A DNA stretch of 11,245 nt, taken from Desulfobulbaceae bacterium. GTDB taxonomy: Bacteria; Desulfobacterota; Desulfobulbia; Desulfobulbales; Desulfocapsaceae. The notes under the pieces were generated by a model that had not been told where the DNA came from, did no database searches, and was given only the letters and a program-made list of their open reading frames with translations. Location: contig JAUVON010000058.1 in assembly GCA_030599175.1 (NCBI GenBank), positions 1 to 11,245 of the forward strand. Reading direction: 5' to 3'. The translations under genes and the position numbers were made by a program. Below, in pieces: positions 1 through 6,644 of this stretch; the stretch's first letter is position 1; every line of letters starts with the position of its first letter.

Positions 1-27
1 AATGCTTATTCTCGGACAAGCTCCTAG
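1..27 (-). repeat. Terminal inverted repeat of a MITE/IS-like element (edge of a copy outside the window)
   Basis: The first 27 bases are the exact reverse complement of 5237-5263, the left end of the 155-bp element at 5241-5395. Its 16-base core is ATTCTCGGACAAGCTC (8-23), followed by CTAG (24-27). The body of this copy would extend to the left of the window, so it cannot be told whether it is a MITE or a full insertion sequence. It ends 22 bases before the last codon of the ACT gene and is in inverted orientation relative to the copy at 5241. Confidence 0.8.
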
Positions 28-49
28 GCTAACAGCCTTCAGCCTGTTT

Positions 50-481
50 TTATAGCGCACAGATCTGTTCACCGCTCAATAGAGTGAAACCATCCTTTGA
101 CAATACCTCAATCGCCTCATCCATTTTCTCAAATCTGAAGATCAATACCGCATTTTCACCGCTCTTATTAACAAAGGCATACATATACTCAACATTAATT
201 CCGGCGCGGTGCAGACATTTTAGAACTGCAGCCAACCCACCGGTTTTATCGACAACCTCTACAGCCAATACATCTGTCTTACCTACGGTGAAACCACCGT
301 CCTGGAGAATATTTTTCGCCTTTTCCACATCATTAACAATCAATCTAAGGATACCGAAATCAGCGGTATCGGCAACTGAGAGGGCACGGATATTGATATC
401 GTTATCTGCAAGAATAGCCGTAATTTCAGCCAGTCTACCGGACTTATTTTCTAAAAAAACTGCAATTTGTTCAACACGCAT
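50..481 (-). CDS. Tandem ACT-domain amino-acid-binding protein
   Basis: A 143-residue protein made of two ACT domains, about residues 4-65 and 71-136. Each shows the ACT beta-alpha-beta pattern with a glycine at the first turn (ENKSGRL at 11-17 and DKTGGL at 78-83) followed by a GIN/DIN element before the second strand. Stand-alone double ACT proteins usually bind amino acids and regulate a partner enzyme; no catalytic domain is present. I chose the ATG at 481 because GGGGAGG sits 6 nt upstream and because residue 1 begins just before the first strand; a longer frame opening at 538 would overlap paaK and has no comparable ribosome site. It is the last gene of the iorA-iorB-paaK operon, 13 nt after paaK. 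The position suggests it senses an aromatic amino acid or aryl acid for this pathway, which is inference. The ligand cannot be read from the sequence. Confidence 0.9.
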   Translation of the reverse strand: MRVEQIAVFLENKSGRLAEITAILADNDINIRALSVADTADFGILRLIVNDVEKAKNILQDGGFTVGKTDVLAVEVVDKTGGLAAVLKCLHRAGINVEYMYAFVNKSGENAVLIFRFEKMDEAIEVLSKDGFTLLSGEQICAL

Positions 482-494
482 AGTAACCTCCCCA

Positions 495-1805
495 TCAGAT
501 TTTGCGATTATCAATAACCCGCTGTGCTTTTCCTTCACTGCGTTGAATAGTCTTCGGCTCCACCAGCTTCACCTTGCAGGTTACACCAAGCAGGCTTTTA
601 ACATCTGCCTGGATCTTTTTGGTCAAATTCTCCAGTACCCGAATTTCATCTGAAAAGAGCCCCTCGCTCACTTCGACCTGCACAGACATGGTATCAAGAT
701 TGCCCTCTCTCTCAACGACAATCTGATAATGAGGTTCAACCCCTTCTATTCCCATCAGCACATGTTCAACTTGGGATGGAAAGACATTCACCCCTCGAAT
801 AATAAGCATATCATCGGTACGCCCGGTCACTTTTTCCATTCTGACAAGGGTTCGACCACATTCGCACTGGTCATAAATCAACCTGGAAATATCCTTTGTT
901 CTGTAGCGAATCAGCGGAAAGGCTTCCTTGGTGAGTGTTGTAAAGACCAGCTCGCCCTGCTCCCCGGGCGGCAGTACCTCTCCGCTGTCCGGATCAATAA
1001 TCTCCGGCAGGAAATGATCCTCAAAGATATGCATTCCCCGGTCAGCCTGCAGACACTCCTGGGCGACACCCGGGCCCATGACTTCAGACAAGCCATAGAT
1101 ATCAACTGCCTTGAGGTTCAGTTTTTTCTCAACCTCCTCCCTCATATTCTCTCTCCATGGCTCCGCACCGAAAATCCCTACACGCAGGGAGAGGGAAGTA
1201 GGAGCAATATCCATGGAATCCATTGCATCCGCAAGATTAAGAGCATACGATGGCGTAGAGAGCAGTACCGTGGAGCGAAAATCTTTCATGATATTTATCT
1301 GCCGCTTGCTGTTGCCTCCCGACACCGGAATAACAGTTGCGCCGAGCCGTTCAATACCATAATGGGCACCCAGTCCACCGGTAAAAAGGCCATAACCGTA
1401 GGCATTCTGCACCATATCTTCCCTGGTTGCTCCGGCACAGCAAAGGGCTCTTGCCATAATACCGGCCCAGGTATCAATATCCTTGCTTGTATAACCCACC
1501 ACTGTAGGTTTTCCGGTGGTACCGGAAGATGCATGGACCCGGACAACTTCTTCCATCGGCACTGTAAAGAGCCCGAACGGATAATTGTTTCTTAGATCTT
1601 CCTTGGCTGTAAAGGGAAGTTTTCTCAAATCATCAAGGGATTGTATATCTTCAGGTTTTATACCAGCCTCATCCATTTTCCGGCGATATGGTTTCACCGT
1701 CTTATACATCCGCGCAACAAGGTGCTTTAACCGTCTGAGCTGTATGGACTCCAGCCCCACCCGCGGTAGGGTTTCTATCTCTTCTTCCCAGTAAGTTACC
1801 GTCAT
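495..1805 (-). CDS. paaK: Phenylacetate-CoA ligase family (arylacetate-CoA ligase)
   Basis: A 436-residue AMP-forming ligase of the PaaK family, full length for the family. It activates an arylacetate with ATP to an acyl-adenylate and then forms the CoA thioester in the cytoplasm. Visible signatures are the phosphate loop SSGTTGKP (93-100), YGLSE (237-241), RYRTKD (300-305), the hinge region GRTDD...RGVNVFP (328-343), a CxC pair (314, 316) seen in PaaK relatives, and a C-terminal subdomain ending [10 protein letters not shown] with candidate catalytic Lys426. The ATG at 1805 is preceded by AGAGAGGA. It lies 15 nt behind iorB and 13 nt ahead of the ACT gene. In this setting it most likely interconverts phenylacetate, indoleacetate or hydroxyphenylacetate with the CoA esters handled by IorAB. 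That could serve energy-yielding amino-acid breakdown or the reverse, assimilation of aryl acids into aromatic amino acids. Substrate preference is not visible in the sequence. Confidence 0.93.
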   Translation of the reverse strand: MTVTYWEEEIETLPRVGLESIQLRRLKHLVARMYKTVKPYRRKMDEAGIKPEDIQSLDDLRKLPFTAKEDLRNNYPFGLFTVPMEEVVRVHASSGTTGKPTVVGYTSKDIDTWAGIMARALCCAGATREDMVQNAYGYGLFTGGLGAHYGIERLGATVIPVSGGNSKRQINIMKDFRSTVLLSTPSYALNLADAMDSMDIAPTSLSLRVGIFGAEPWRENMREEVEKKLNLKAVDIYGLSEVMGPGVAQECLQADRGMHIFEDHFLPEIIDPDSGEVLPPGEQGELVFTTLTKEAFPLIRYRTKDISRLIYDQCECGRTLVRMEKVTGRTDDMLIIRGVNVFPSQVEHVLMGIEGVEPHYQIVVEREGNLDTMSVQVEVSEGLFSDEIRVLENLTKKIQADVKSLLGVTCKVKLVEPKTIQRSEGKAQRVIDNRKI

Positions 1806-1820
1806 TATACGTCCTCTCTT

Positions 1821-2402
1821 CTATTCACTTACCCTGCGACCGGCTTCAAAAGCCCGCAGGTTCGCATCTCTGAATTTCTCTGGTACCCGAGCTCGAATTA
1901 TATCTTCATACACATCAGGATTTACCGGCAGAAAGGGCGACATTGCCCCAACCATCACCACATTGGCCGTCCTTACCTCGCCAACTTCCCGGGCAAGGTC
2001 AAAGGCATTTACCGGCACAACAACAATCTCACGTTCAATCAAGTTATCGAGTACATCTGCTGGATATTCTGCCTGACCTGTGGCAACAGCAGGAGGAAGG
2101 ATTTTCTGAGTGTTGACTATCACCTTACTGCCTTTATGCAGATAAGGCAGATAGCGCACAGCCTCCATCATCTCAAAAGCAACCTGGATATCCGCCTGGC
2201 CCGGCTCAATCAGCGGGGAATAGACCTTTTTACCATAACGCAGTTGTGCTGTTACCGACCCACCACGCTGGGCCATGCCATGTACCTCACTCTTTTTGGC
2301 ATCATATCCGGCCGCCAGCAAACTATAGGCAGTGATCTCACTGGCAAGAAGTATGCCCTGACCGCCCACCCCTGAAAAGAGGATATTTCCTGCACCTTCC
2401 AT
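1821..2402 (-). CDS. iorB: Indolepyruvate:ferredoxin oxidoreductase, beta subunit
   Basis: A 193-residue protein of the pyruvate-ferredoxin oxidoreductase gamma-domain family, the usual length for IorB. Key features are the N-terminal GVGGQGILLAS loop (11-21) and the HGMAQRGGSV segment (41-50), both hallmarks of this subunit. With IorA it forms the thiamine-diphosphate, iron-sulfur enzyme that converts aryl-pyruvates (from Trp, Phe or Tyr transamination) to aryl-acetyl-CoA, CO2 and reduced ferredoxin. Its ATG overlaps the iorA stop by one base (TAATG), and a strong AAAGGAGG ribosome site lies inside the end of iorA, so the two are translationally coupled. The carboxylate-rich C-terminal half shows no truncation. 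Confidence 0.95.
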   Translation of the reverse strand: MEGAGNILFSGVGGQGILLASEITAYSLLAAGYDAKKSEVHGMAQRGGSVTAQLRYGKKVYSPLIEPGQADIQVAFEMMEAVRYLPYLHKGSKVIVNTQKILPPAVATGQAEYPADVLDNLIEREIVVVPVNAFDLAREVGEVRTANVVMVGAMSPFLPVNPDVYEDIIRARVPEKFRDANLRAFEAGRRVSE

Positions 2403-4210
2403 TATTTTTCCTCCTTTCTGGTAATAGCATTAAATTTACAGAGTGACGCACACTGTCCACAATCATTGCAGAGTATCTCATCAATTTTTGAAATCCCCTT
2501 CTGTTTCTTCCTGTACCCTCTCTCTTCCGCCTCGCCTTCTGCAAAAGTTGTCCAGCTGATGGCAGGACAGCCAAGACGAATACAGGACATGCAGCCGACG
2601 CAGTTCTCCTGATTGGTAAAGTATGATACAGGTTTACGCTCTTTCATTTCAGGCAACAGAACACAGGGTGCTTCAGAGATAACAACAGACATTTCTTTCT
2701 GGTCGACCGCTTCTTTCAGAACCTTTCGTGTCTCCGGCACCTCATGAGGGTTGACCTTATACACATGCTTAACACCCACTGCGCGGCAAAGTGCCTCAAG
2801 ATCAAGCTGACTGGCCGCCTCTCCTTTCATATTATATCCCGATGCAGGATTCTGCTGCTGACCAGTCATGGCGGTAATCCTGTTGTCGAGAATGATCAGA
2901 GTTGAGGCAGATTCATTATAAACGCTGTTTATCAGACCAGTAATGCCAGAGTGAATGAAAGTTGAATCGCCGATAACAGAGACAACCTTATCATGGGCAT
3001 CTTCACCGACGGCCTTGGCAATACCATGGGCAATAGAGACCGAGGCTCCCATACAGACACAGGAATCCATTGCTGACAGTGGAGGCAGAAAGCCAAGGGT
3101 ATAACAGCCTATATCACCCGAGACAAATACTTTCATCCTGGAAAGATTAAAGAAAATTCCCCTGTGGGGGCACCCGGCACACATATTTGGCGGCCGCATG
3201 GGCAACGCAACCTCTTCAAACAATTCCGCTTTGGAGTCTGGATCAATGCTGTTCCTGACAATGGAGGTGTTCAGCTCCCCCTGATTTGGAATGCACTCTT
3301 TTCCTCTGCAGTCTATCCCCAGTGCTTTTATATGTGTCTCCAGGAAAGGATCGAGTTCTTCCACCACATACAGCTCATCGACCATCGCTGCAAACTCGCG
3401 AATCTTCTTCTCAGGAAGAGGCCAGCACATTCCGAGTTTAAGCACAGCAGCATCAGGAAAGGCTTCTTTAACATAGAGATAGGACACACCAGAAGTAATA
3501 AATCCTCTTTTCGTATCACCCTCTTCTATTCTATTAAAGGCTGCCGTTTCGGCCAACTCTTTACACCGGTTCATGCGCTCTTCCACATATACACGCCGCT
3601 GGCGAGCCATGCCGGGCAGCATAACCAGTTTAGATGGGTTTTTACTGATTTCTCCGGGGAGGGCCTTCTTTTTCTCTCCCTGTTCCACAACCCCTTTTAC
3701 ATGGGCAATACGAGTGGTAATACGCAACATGACAGGAGTATCAAGATCTTCGCTCAGTTCAAAAGCCGTTTTAAGCATCTCTTTTGCCTCCATTGGCTCG
3801 GAAGGCTCAAGCATCGGCATTTTTGCTGCAAAGGCATAATTTCTGTTATCCTGTTCATTCTGGGAGGAGTGCATTTCAGGGTCATCGGCACAAACCAGGA
3901 CAAGCCCTCCATTTACCCCTGTATATGAAGCGGTAAACAAAGGGTCAGCCGCCACATTCAGCCCGACATGTTTCATAGTGGCAAGGGCTCTGACACCGGC
4001 GAAAGAAGCTCCTATTGCAACTTCAAGACCGACTTTTTCGTTGGGTGCCCATTCAGTATATACACCATCATAATGGCAAAGATTCTCCATAATCTCCGTT
4101 GAGGGTGTTCCCGGATAACCCGATGCAACTTTTACACCTGCCTCGTAGGCGCCGAGGGCAATAGCTTCATTACCGGACATCCAGTGTGCATTATCGTTTT
4201 GCTTTGTCAC
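2402..4210 (-). CDS. iorA: Indolepyruvate:ferredoxin oxidoreductase, alpha subunit
   Basis: A 602-residue catalytic subunit, normal length for IorA. The N-terminal pyrimidine-binding half has GNEAIALGA (13-21), SGYPGTPSTE (30-39) and HSSQNEQDNR (114-123). The thiamine-diphosphate half has MCAGCPHRG (343-351), GDIGCYTLG (365-373) and the GDS...DN binding motif (414-416 with 442-443). The C-terminal ferredoxin domain has one canonical CxxCxxCxxxxCP cluster (Cys537, 540, 543, 548) and a second CxxCxxCxxxC cluster (Cys581, 584, 587, 591) in which the usual following proline is Lys. The start is a GTG at 4210 with AGGAG 7 nt upstream; an ATG overlapping it by one base is out of frame and meets TGA at once, and the in-frame ATG at residue 11 would just precede the conserved GNEA motif. 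It is the first gene of the ior-paaK-ACT operon. The role is oxidative decarboxylation of aryl-pyruvates, or the reverse reductive carboxylation. Confidence 0.96.
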   Translation of the reverse strand: MTKQNDNAHWMSGNEAIALGAYEAGVKVASGYPGTPSTEIMENLCHYDGVYTEWAPNEKVGLEVAIGASFAGVRALATMKHVGLNVAADPLFTASYTGVNGGLVLVCADDPEMHSSQNEQDNRNYAFAAKMPMLEPSEPMEAKEMLKTAFELSEDLDTPVMLRITTRIAHVKGVVEQGEKKKALPGEISKNPSKLVMLPGMARQRRVYVEERMNRCKELAETAAFNRIEEGDTKRGFITSGVSYLYVKEAFPDAAVLKLGMCWPLPEKKIREFAAMVDELYVVEELDPFLETHIKALGIDCRGKECIPNQGELNTSIVRNSIDPDSKAELFEEVALPMRPPNMCAGCPHRGIFFNLSRMKVFVSGDIGCYTLGFLPPLSAMDSCVCMGASVSIAHGIAKAVGEDAHDKVVSVIGDSTFIHSGITGLINSVYNESASTLIILDNRITAMTGQQQNPASGYNMKGEAASQLDLEALCRAVGVKHVYKVNPHEVPETRKVLKEAVDQKEMSVVISEAPCVLLPEMKERKPVSYFTNQENCVGCMSCIRLGCPAISWTTFAEGEAEERGYRKKQKGISKIDEILCNDCGQCASLCKFNAITRKEEK

Positions 4211-4258
4211 ATTTTCTCCTGATTTTTACAGATCATATCCTGAAGAACTGCTTATAAT

Positions 4259-4272
4259 TTGGTTTCGACCAA
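4259..4272. promoter_or_regulatory. Inverted repeat TTGGT-TTCG-ACCAA, possible operator
   Basis: Five-base arms separated by four bases, located about 50 bp upstream of the iorA start and touching the CTTATAAT box at 4251-4258. It resembles the second repeat at 4336-4348, including the GACCAA half. Two similar sites in one control region suggest a shared DNA-binding regulator, but arms this short can occur by chance. Confidence 0.35.
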
Positions 4273-4303
4273 TATTTTGAAAGTAACCGTTAAAACTACT
4301 CTG

Positions 4304-4332
4304 AAACTCGCCTCCCAGGCAAGTTTTTTTTT
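4304..4332 (+). terminator. Hairpin plus T-tract, plus-strand intrinsic terminator candidate
   Basis: Arms AAACTCGCCT (4304-4313) and AGGCAAGTTT (4317-4326) pair with a single C/A mismatch around a three-base loop and run into nine consecutive T (4324-4332). This is the form of a rho-independent terminator for plus-strand transcription. No plus-strand gene lies immediately upstream, since iorA runs the other way. It may therefore end a short transcript starting near 4265 or stop antisense transcription coming through the ior operon. Confidence 0.55.
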
Positions 4333-4335
4333 CGC

Positions 4336-4348
4336 TTGGTATGACCAA
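4336..4348. promoter_or_regulatory. Inverted repeat TTGGT-ATG-ACCAA, possible operator
   Basis: A 13-bp inverted repeat with three-base spacer, 76-77 bp from the similar repeat at 4259-4272. It lies just downstream of the T-tract and about 65 bp upstream of the -35 of the CBS-ACT promoter. The pair may be bound together by one regulator; no known regulator site is claimed. Confidence 0.35.
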
Positions 4349-4388
4349 CTATAGCTGACCTTCCTGAAAGTTGATGACTCCATATAAA

Positions 4389-4400
4389 AGACAATTGTCT
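4389..4400. promoter_or_regulatory. Perfect palindrome AGACAATTGTCT, possible operator
   Basis: A 12-bp perfect palindrome ending 13 bp upstream of the -35 hexamer of the CBS-ACT promoter, a usual place for an activator or repressor site. A related spaced version, GACAA-TAC-TTGTC, occurs at 6357-6369 upstream of the rubredoxin-fusion gene. Confidence 0.4.
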
Positions 4401-4413
4401 GAGAATACTTTTT

Positions 4414-4442
4414 TTGACAAGGTGATTGCGACCATTTAATAT
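4414..4442 (+). promoter_or_regulatory. Sigma70-type promoter of the CBS-ACT gene
   Basis: A consensus -35 TTGACA (4414-4419), a 17-bp spacer and -10 TAATAT (4437-4442). Transcription would begin near 4449, giving a leader of about 83 nt before the start codon at 4532. The -10 matches consensus at 4 of 6 positions. Confidence 0.6.
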
Positions 4443-4531
4443 ATGAAACAAGCAGAATCAGAAATTTATTATTTTTTACTATGTAACTGGAAACACAGTT
4501 TCAGATTCAATTTTAACAGAGGTAGTACACC

Positions 4532-5200
4532 ATGTATATAGGCAGAATTATGCATACCAACCTGATCACAGTTTCCCCGGAGACCTCTCTCGCCGATGCC
4601 CAGGAACTGGTGGATAAGCACTCAATCGACCACTTACTGGTAATCGACAGCAATAAAAAGCTCGTTGGAATTCTCTCTGATCGAGACCTCAAGCAATACT
4701 GGGCCTCGCCGGCTACATCTCTCAGCACCCATGAGCTGAACTACCTGCTCGAAAAAGTAACAGTAGATATGATCATGATAAGAACCGTGGTAACAGTTTC
4801 CACCGCCACAACAATAGAACGGGCAGCTTTTATCATGCAGCAGTACAGAATCAGCGCACTACCCGTAATGGAAGACGATGACCTTGTAGGAATCATCACC
4901 AGCATTGATGTTATGGCTGTCCTCTTTGAGGCAATCGGCATCAGCGACGAGAGTGTAAGGCTGGGGGTTTTCGTGAGCGACAGTATCGGGCAACTTGCAA
5001 AAGTCACGAATGTACTCAAAGAGGCGGGAATAAATATTCAAAGCCTGCTCTGCTGGCCGGAAAAAGAATTCCCCGGAATCACTCAGATGGTCTTCAGAGT
5101 TGGTGCCCCGGACAGTGATAACGCCATCCAAACACTGAACGAAAACGGGATCAAAGTAAAACTGCAATATGAAAAAGACATTACCCCGTTTCTGCCTTAG
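4532..5200 (+). CDS. CBS-CBS-ACT domain sensor protein
   Basis: A 222-residue cytoplasmic protein with two CBS domains (about 7-55 and 80-134) forming one Bateman module, followed by an ACT domain (about 143-214). The CBS repeats show the typical MHTNLITVSPETSL / MIRTVVTVSTATTI openings and the VGILSDRDL / VGIITSIDV ends. The ACT part has DSIGQLAKV and a GIN turn. CBS pairs usually bind adenine nucleotides or S-adenosylmethionine and ACT domains bind amino acids, so it may integrate energy and amino-acid signals. AcuB-like proteins in acetoin or acyl-CoA gene clusters have similar architecture. No catalytic or DNA-binding domain is visible. A ribosome site AGAGG lies 8-9 nt upstream. It is divergent from iorA with its own promoter, and a role with the ior-paaK pathway is inferred from location and from the second ACT protein at the far end of that operon. 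Confidence 0.9.
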   Translation: MYIGRIMHTNLITVSPETSLADAQELVDKHSIDHLLVIDSNKKLVGILSDRDLKQYWASPATSLSTHELNYLLEKVTVDMIMIRTVVTVSTATTIERAAFIMQQYRISALPVMEDDDLVGIITSIDVMAVLFEAIGISDESVRLGVFVSDSIGQLAKVTNVLKEAGINIQSLLCWPEKEFPGITQMVFRVGAPDSDNAIQTLNENGIKVKLQYEKDITPFLP

Positions 5201-5236
5201 AACCAGTTCAGTGATACTTATGGGTAATAGGCAGTC

Positions 5237-5399
5237 CTAGGAGCTTGTCCGAGAATAAGCATTTCGAAGTCTGCGCTATCTGTTCAAAATCGAGGTTTTC
5301 CAAAAAAATAAGCACAGCCATATACGTGATATTGCGAGCATTATTTTTTTGAAAATAACGAAGAGTTTGGGCTAAATGCATTCTCGGACAAGCTCCTAG
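5237..5399. mobile_element. MITE-like palindromic element with CTAG flanks
   Basis: A 155-bp element (5241-5395) with 16-bp perfect terminal inverted repeats GAGCTTGTCCGAGAAT (5241-5256 and, inverted, 5380-5395). The terminal match continues into GCATTT after a 2-base indel. CTAG occurs just outside each end (5237-5240, 5396-5399) and could be a 4-bp target duplication, or part of the ends. A second inner inverted repeat, AAAAAAATAA (5302-5311) with TTATTTTTTT (5341-5350), makes most of the element one large imperfect hairpin. It encodes no transposase, so it would be mobilised in trans. It sits between the convergent ends of the CBS-ACT gene and the rubredoxin-fusion gene, where the hairpin might also act as a terminator for both; neither gene has another clear one. 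Confidence 0.75.
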
Positions 5400-5406
5400 T
5401 GTTGGA

Positions 5407-6333
5407 TTATCCCCCATCCCTGGTTCCAAAAGAAAGTTTACCACCAAGATGTCCTGCCAGCCCTGCTGCGCCAAGCAGCACGGCGGCAATTCCCAGATAA
5501 ATCCACTTTACCGGGGAATCTGCAGCAGCTACCCCCGGATCGATAATTCGCCAGAACACAAGTACATTTGTCGAGGCCAGCACAACCAGACCACAGATCA
5601 TTTTTATGATAAAGATTGAAGTCTTAATCCCTTTAAATCTCTTCTGCCACTCCAGGTATCCAGTTAACAAAACAAGGGGCAGAGCCAGAAGAACAGCTAT
5701 GAGATTGTAAAAAGCAGCAGCCTCCAGACTTGCTATATTAAACCATACTGAAATTGCCAGAAAAGCGAACACTACAGGTAAAATCCCGTTTGGAAAATGA
5801 ACAGAAATAGGATGGAGGTGATGGCGCACAAATAGATCTGCGATACTGTCAAACAGAGATGGTGAAATCCGCTCCGAACCCTGCTCCCCTTCTTCAACAG
5901 GTAGTGAACCTATCTCGTTGCCATTCTTATCCAGTTCAAGAAACATTTCGGCAGGAGCACCACAAACCGGACACTTTTCAGGAGGCCCTTGACCGGTATG
6001 GATATAGCCGCATACTGTACATTTCCATCTCTTCCCGGTAATAGTTGAAGCATCTTCCCCATTCTCCTCATCTACCAGTTCTTCAAACTTATCAGATCCA
6101 GCGCCGCAGACCGGACAGATGTCAGGAGGCTCAATTCCAGTATGAACATAGCCGCATACTGTACATCTCCATTTTTTGACAACAGATTCCACTGCAGGGC
6201 GTTCTTTTTCAACTCCTTCAGTTGGAGTCACTTCAATAAACTTTTCACCTGGAGCCTCACAGACAGGACATTTTTCAGGTACCTCATCACCCTCATGTAA
6301 ATAGCCGCATACACCACATTCCCAACGGTTCAT
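5407..6333 (-). CDS. Triple rubredoxin-like / DUF2231-like membrane fusion protein
   Basis: A 308-residue protein with three short rubredoxin-type modules followed by a membrane domain. The modules have four cysteines each: Cys6, 9, 22, 25; Cys57, 60, 73, 76; Cys105, 108, 121, 124. Each shows the W-x-C-x2-CGY-x-H-x-G...C-P-x-C pattern of the rubrerythrin C-terminal domain, with a short 12-residue gap between the knuckles. Iron binding with electron transfer is likely; zinc is possible. The membrane part starts with HPISVHFPNG (174-183), typical of DUF2231, and has about four helices (182-200, 206-226, 238-262, 275-296). Histidines at 171, 172, 174, 179 and 295 could bind haem, which is speculative. 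No signal peptide precedes the modules, so they probably face the cytoplasm. It appears monocistronic. A role passing electrons from a soluble donor to the membrane, perhaps in oxidative-stress defence, is inference. The start is set by the ATG at 6333 with GGAG 7 nt upstream. Confidence 0.85.
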   Translation of the reverse strand: MNRWECGVCGYLHEGDEVPEKCPVCEAPGEKFIEVTPTEGVEKERPAVESVVKKWRCTVCGYVHTGIEPPDICPVCGAGSDKFEELVDEENGEDASTITGKRWKCTVCGYIHTGQGPPEKCPVCGAPAEMFLELDKNGNEIGSLPVEEGEQGSERISPSLFDSIADLFVRHHLHPISVHFPNGILPVVFAFLAISVWFNIASLEAAAFYNLIAVLLALPLVLLTGYLEWQKRFKGIKTSIFIIKMICGLVVLASTNVLVFWRIIDPGVAAADSPVKWIYLGIAAVLLGAAGLAGHLGGKLSFGTRDGG

Positions 6334-6356
6334 AGAGAACTCCAGAATTCTATTTC

Positions 6357-6369
6357 GACAATACTTGTC
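6357..6369. promoter_or_regulatory. Inverted repeat GACAA-TAC-TTGTC, possible operator
   Basis: A 13-bp inverted repeat 24 bp upstream of the rubredoxin-fusion start, roughly +18 to +30 of the proposed transcript. This position suits a repressor site. It shares its half-sites with the palindrome at 4389-4400 but with a different spacing, so a common regulator is uncertain. Confidence 0.35.
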
Positions 6370-6393
6370 ACTTGCAATGCCTTTCGGGATCAG

Positions 6394-6420
6394 ATTATAA
6401 GAAAATACAGATTAACACAA
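6394..6420 (-). promoter_or_regulatory. Candidate promoter of the rubredoxin-fusion gene
   Basis: On the minus strand a perfect TATAAT (6394-6399) lies downstream of TTGTGT (6415-6420) with a 15-bp spacer. The -10 is good; the -35 match and spacing are weak. The leader to the start at 6333 would be about 55 nt. Confidence 0.4.
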
Positions 6421-6523
6421 GGTTTGAAAATGCGGCACAGCTATTAACGTTCTACAACCAGAGCGGGTAAGTATCAAAATGCTGAAGATATGACACTGAT
6501 ATCAACCAATCAGTTTAAAAAAT

Positions 6524-6552
6524 TTGAACAAGATGGAAAAGCAGGATAGGAT
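6524..6552 (+). promoter_or_regulatory. Candidate sigma70-type promoter of the PilZ gene
   Basis: TTGAAC (6524-6529), a 17-bp spacer and TAGGAT (6547-6552). Transcription would begin near 6559, giving a leader of about 86 nt. Both hexamers match consensus at most positions. Confidence 0.45.
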
Positions 6553-6644
6553 AAAAGATATGGTTATACAGCCTTATCCCAGTTCAGATAGACAACTACT
6601 GAGGATTTAGGCAGGTTGATCCACAGCCTGACGGGAGAAAAAAT

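Larger units (their letters stand above)
4211..4531. promoter_or_regulatory. Divergent control region between iorA and the CBS-ACT gene
   Basis: This 321-bp gene-free stretch separates two divergent units and is A+T-rich. It holds a good sigma70-type promoter toward the CBS-ACT gene (4414-4442), a perfect 12-bp palindrome just upstream of it (4389-4400), two similar inverted repeats TTGGT-N4-ACCAA (4259-4272) and TTGGT-N3-ACCAA (4336-4348), and a hairpin followed by nine T on the plus strand (4304-4332). No convincing -35/-10 pair for iorA was found; a weak TATAAG occurs on the minus strand at 4251-4256 and overlaps a plus-strand TATAAT (4253-4258). No small ORF with a good ribosome site was seen. 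Confidence 0.7.
6334..6644. promoter_or_regulatory. 311-bp divergent intergenic region
   Basis: This gene-free stretch carries the promoters for two divergent genes: a minus-strand TATAAT box (6394-6399) toward the rubredoxin fusion and a TTGAAC/TAGGAT pair (6524-6552) toward the PilZ protein. It also holds the inverted repeat GACAA-TAC-TTGTC (6357-6369). No RNA gene, repeat or plausible small ORF was recognised in the remainder. Confidence 0.6.

Noticed and set aside
28..50. Possible terminator of the ior operon just after the ACT gene
   Set aside because: Only a five-bp stem (AGGCT/AGCCT) can form on the minus strand and no T-tract follows.
482..538. Upstream extension of the ACT gene by 19 codons
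   Set aside because: It would overlap the end of paaK and has no good ribosome site, while the ATG at 481 has GGGGAGG at ideal spacing.
84..653. Plus-strand ORF of 189 codons over the ACT gene and paaK
   Set aside because: It is antisense to two well-supported genes, has no recognisable domain and low-complexity composition.
3164..3928. Plus-strand ORF of 254 codons inside iorA
   Set aside because: It is fully antisense to conserved IorA sequence and shows no protein-family features.
5208..5489. Minus-strand ORF of 93 codons across the MITE
   Set aside because: It is made of the palindromic element and the end of the rubredoxin-fusion gene in another frame, with no transposase motif.
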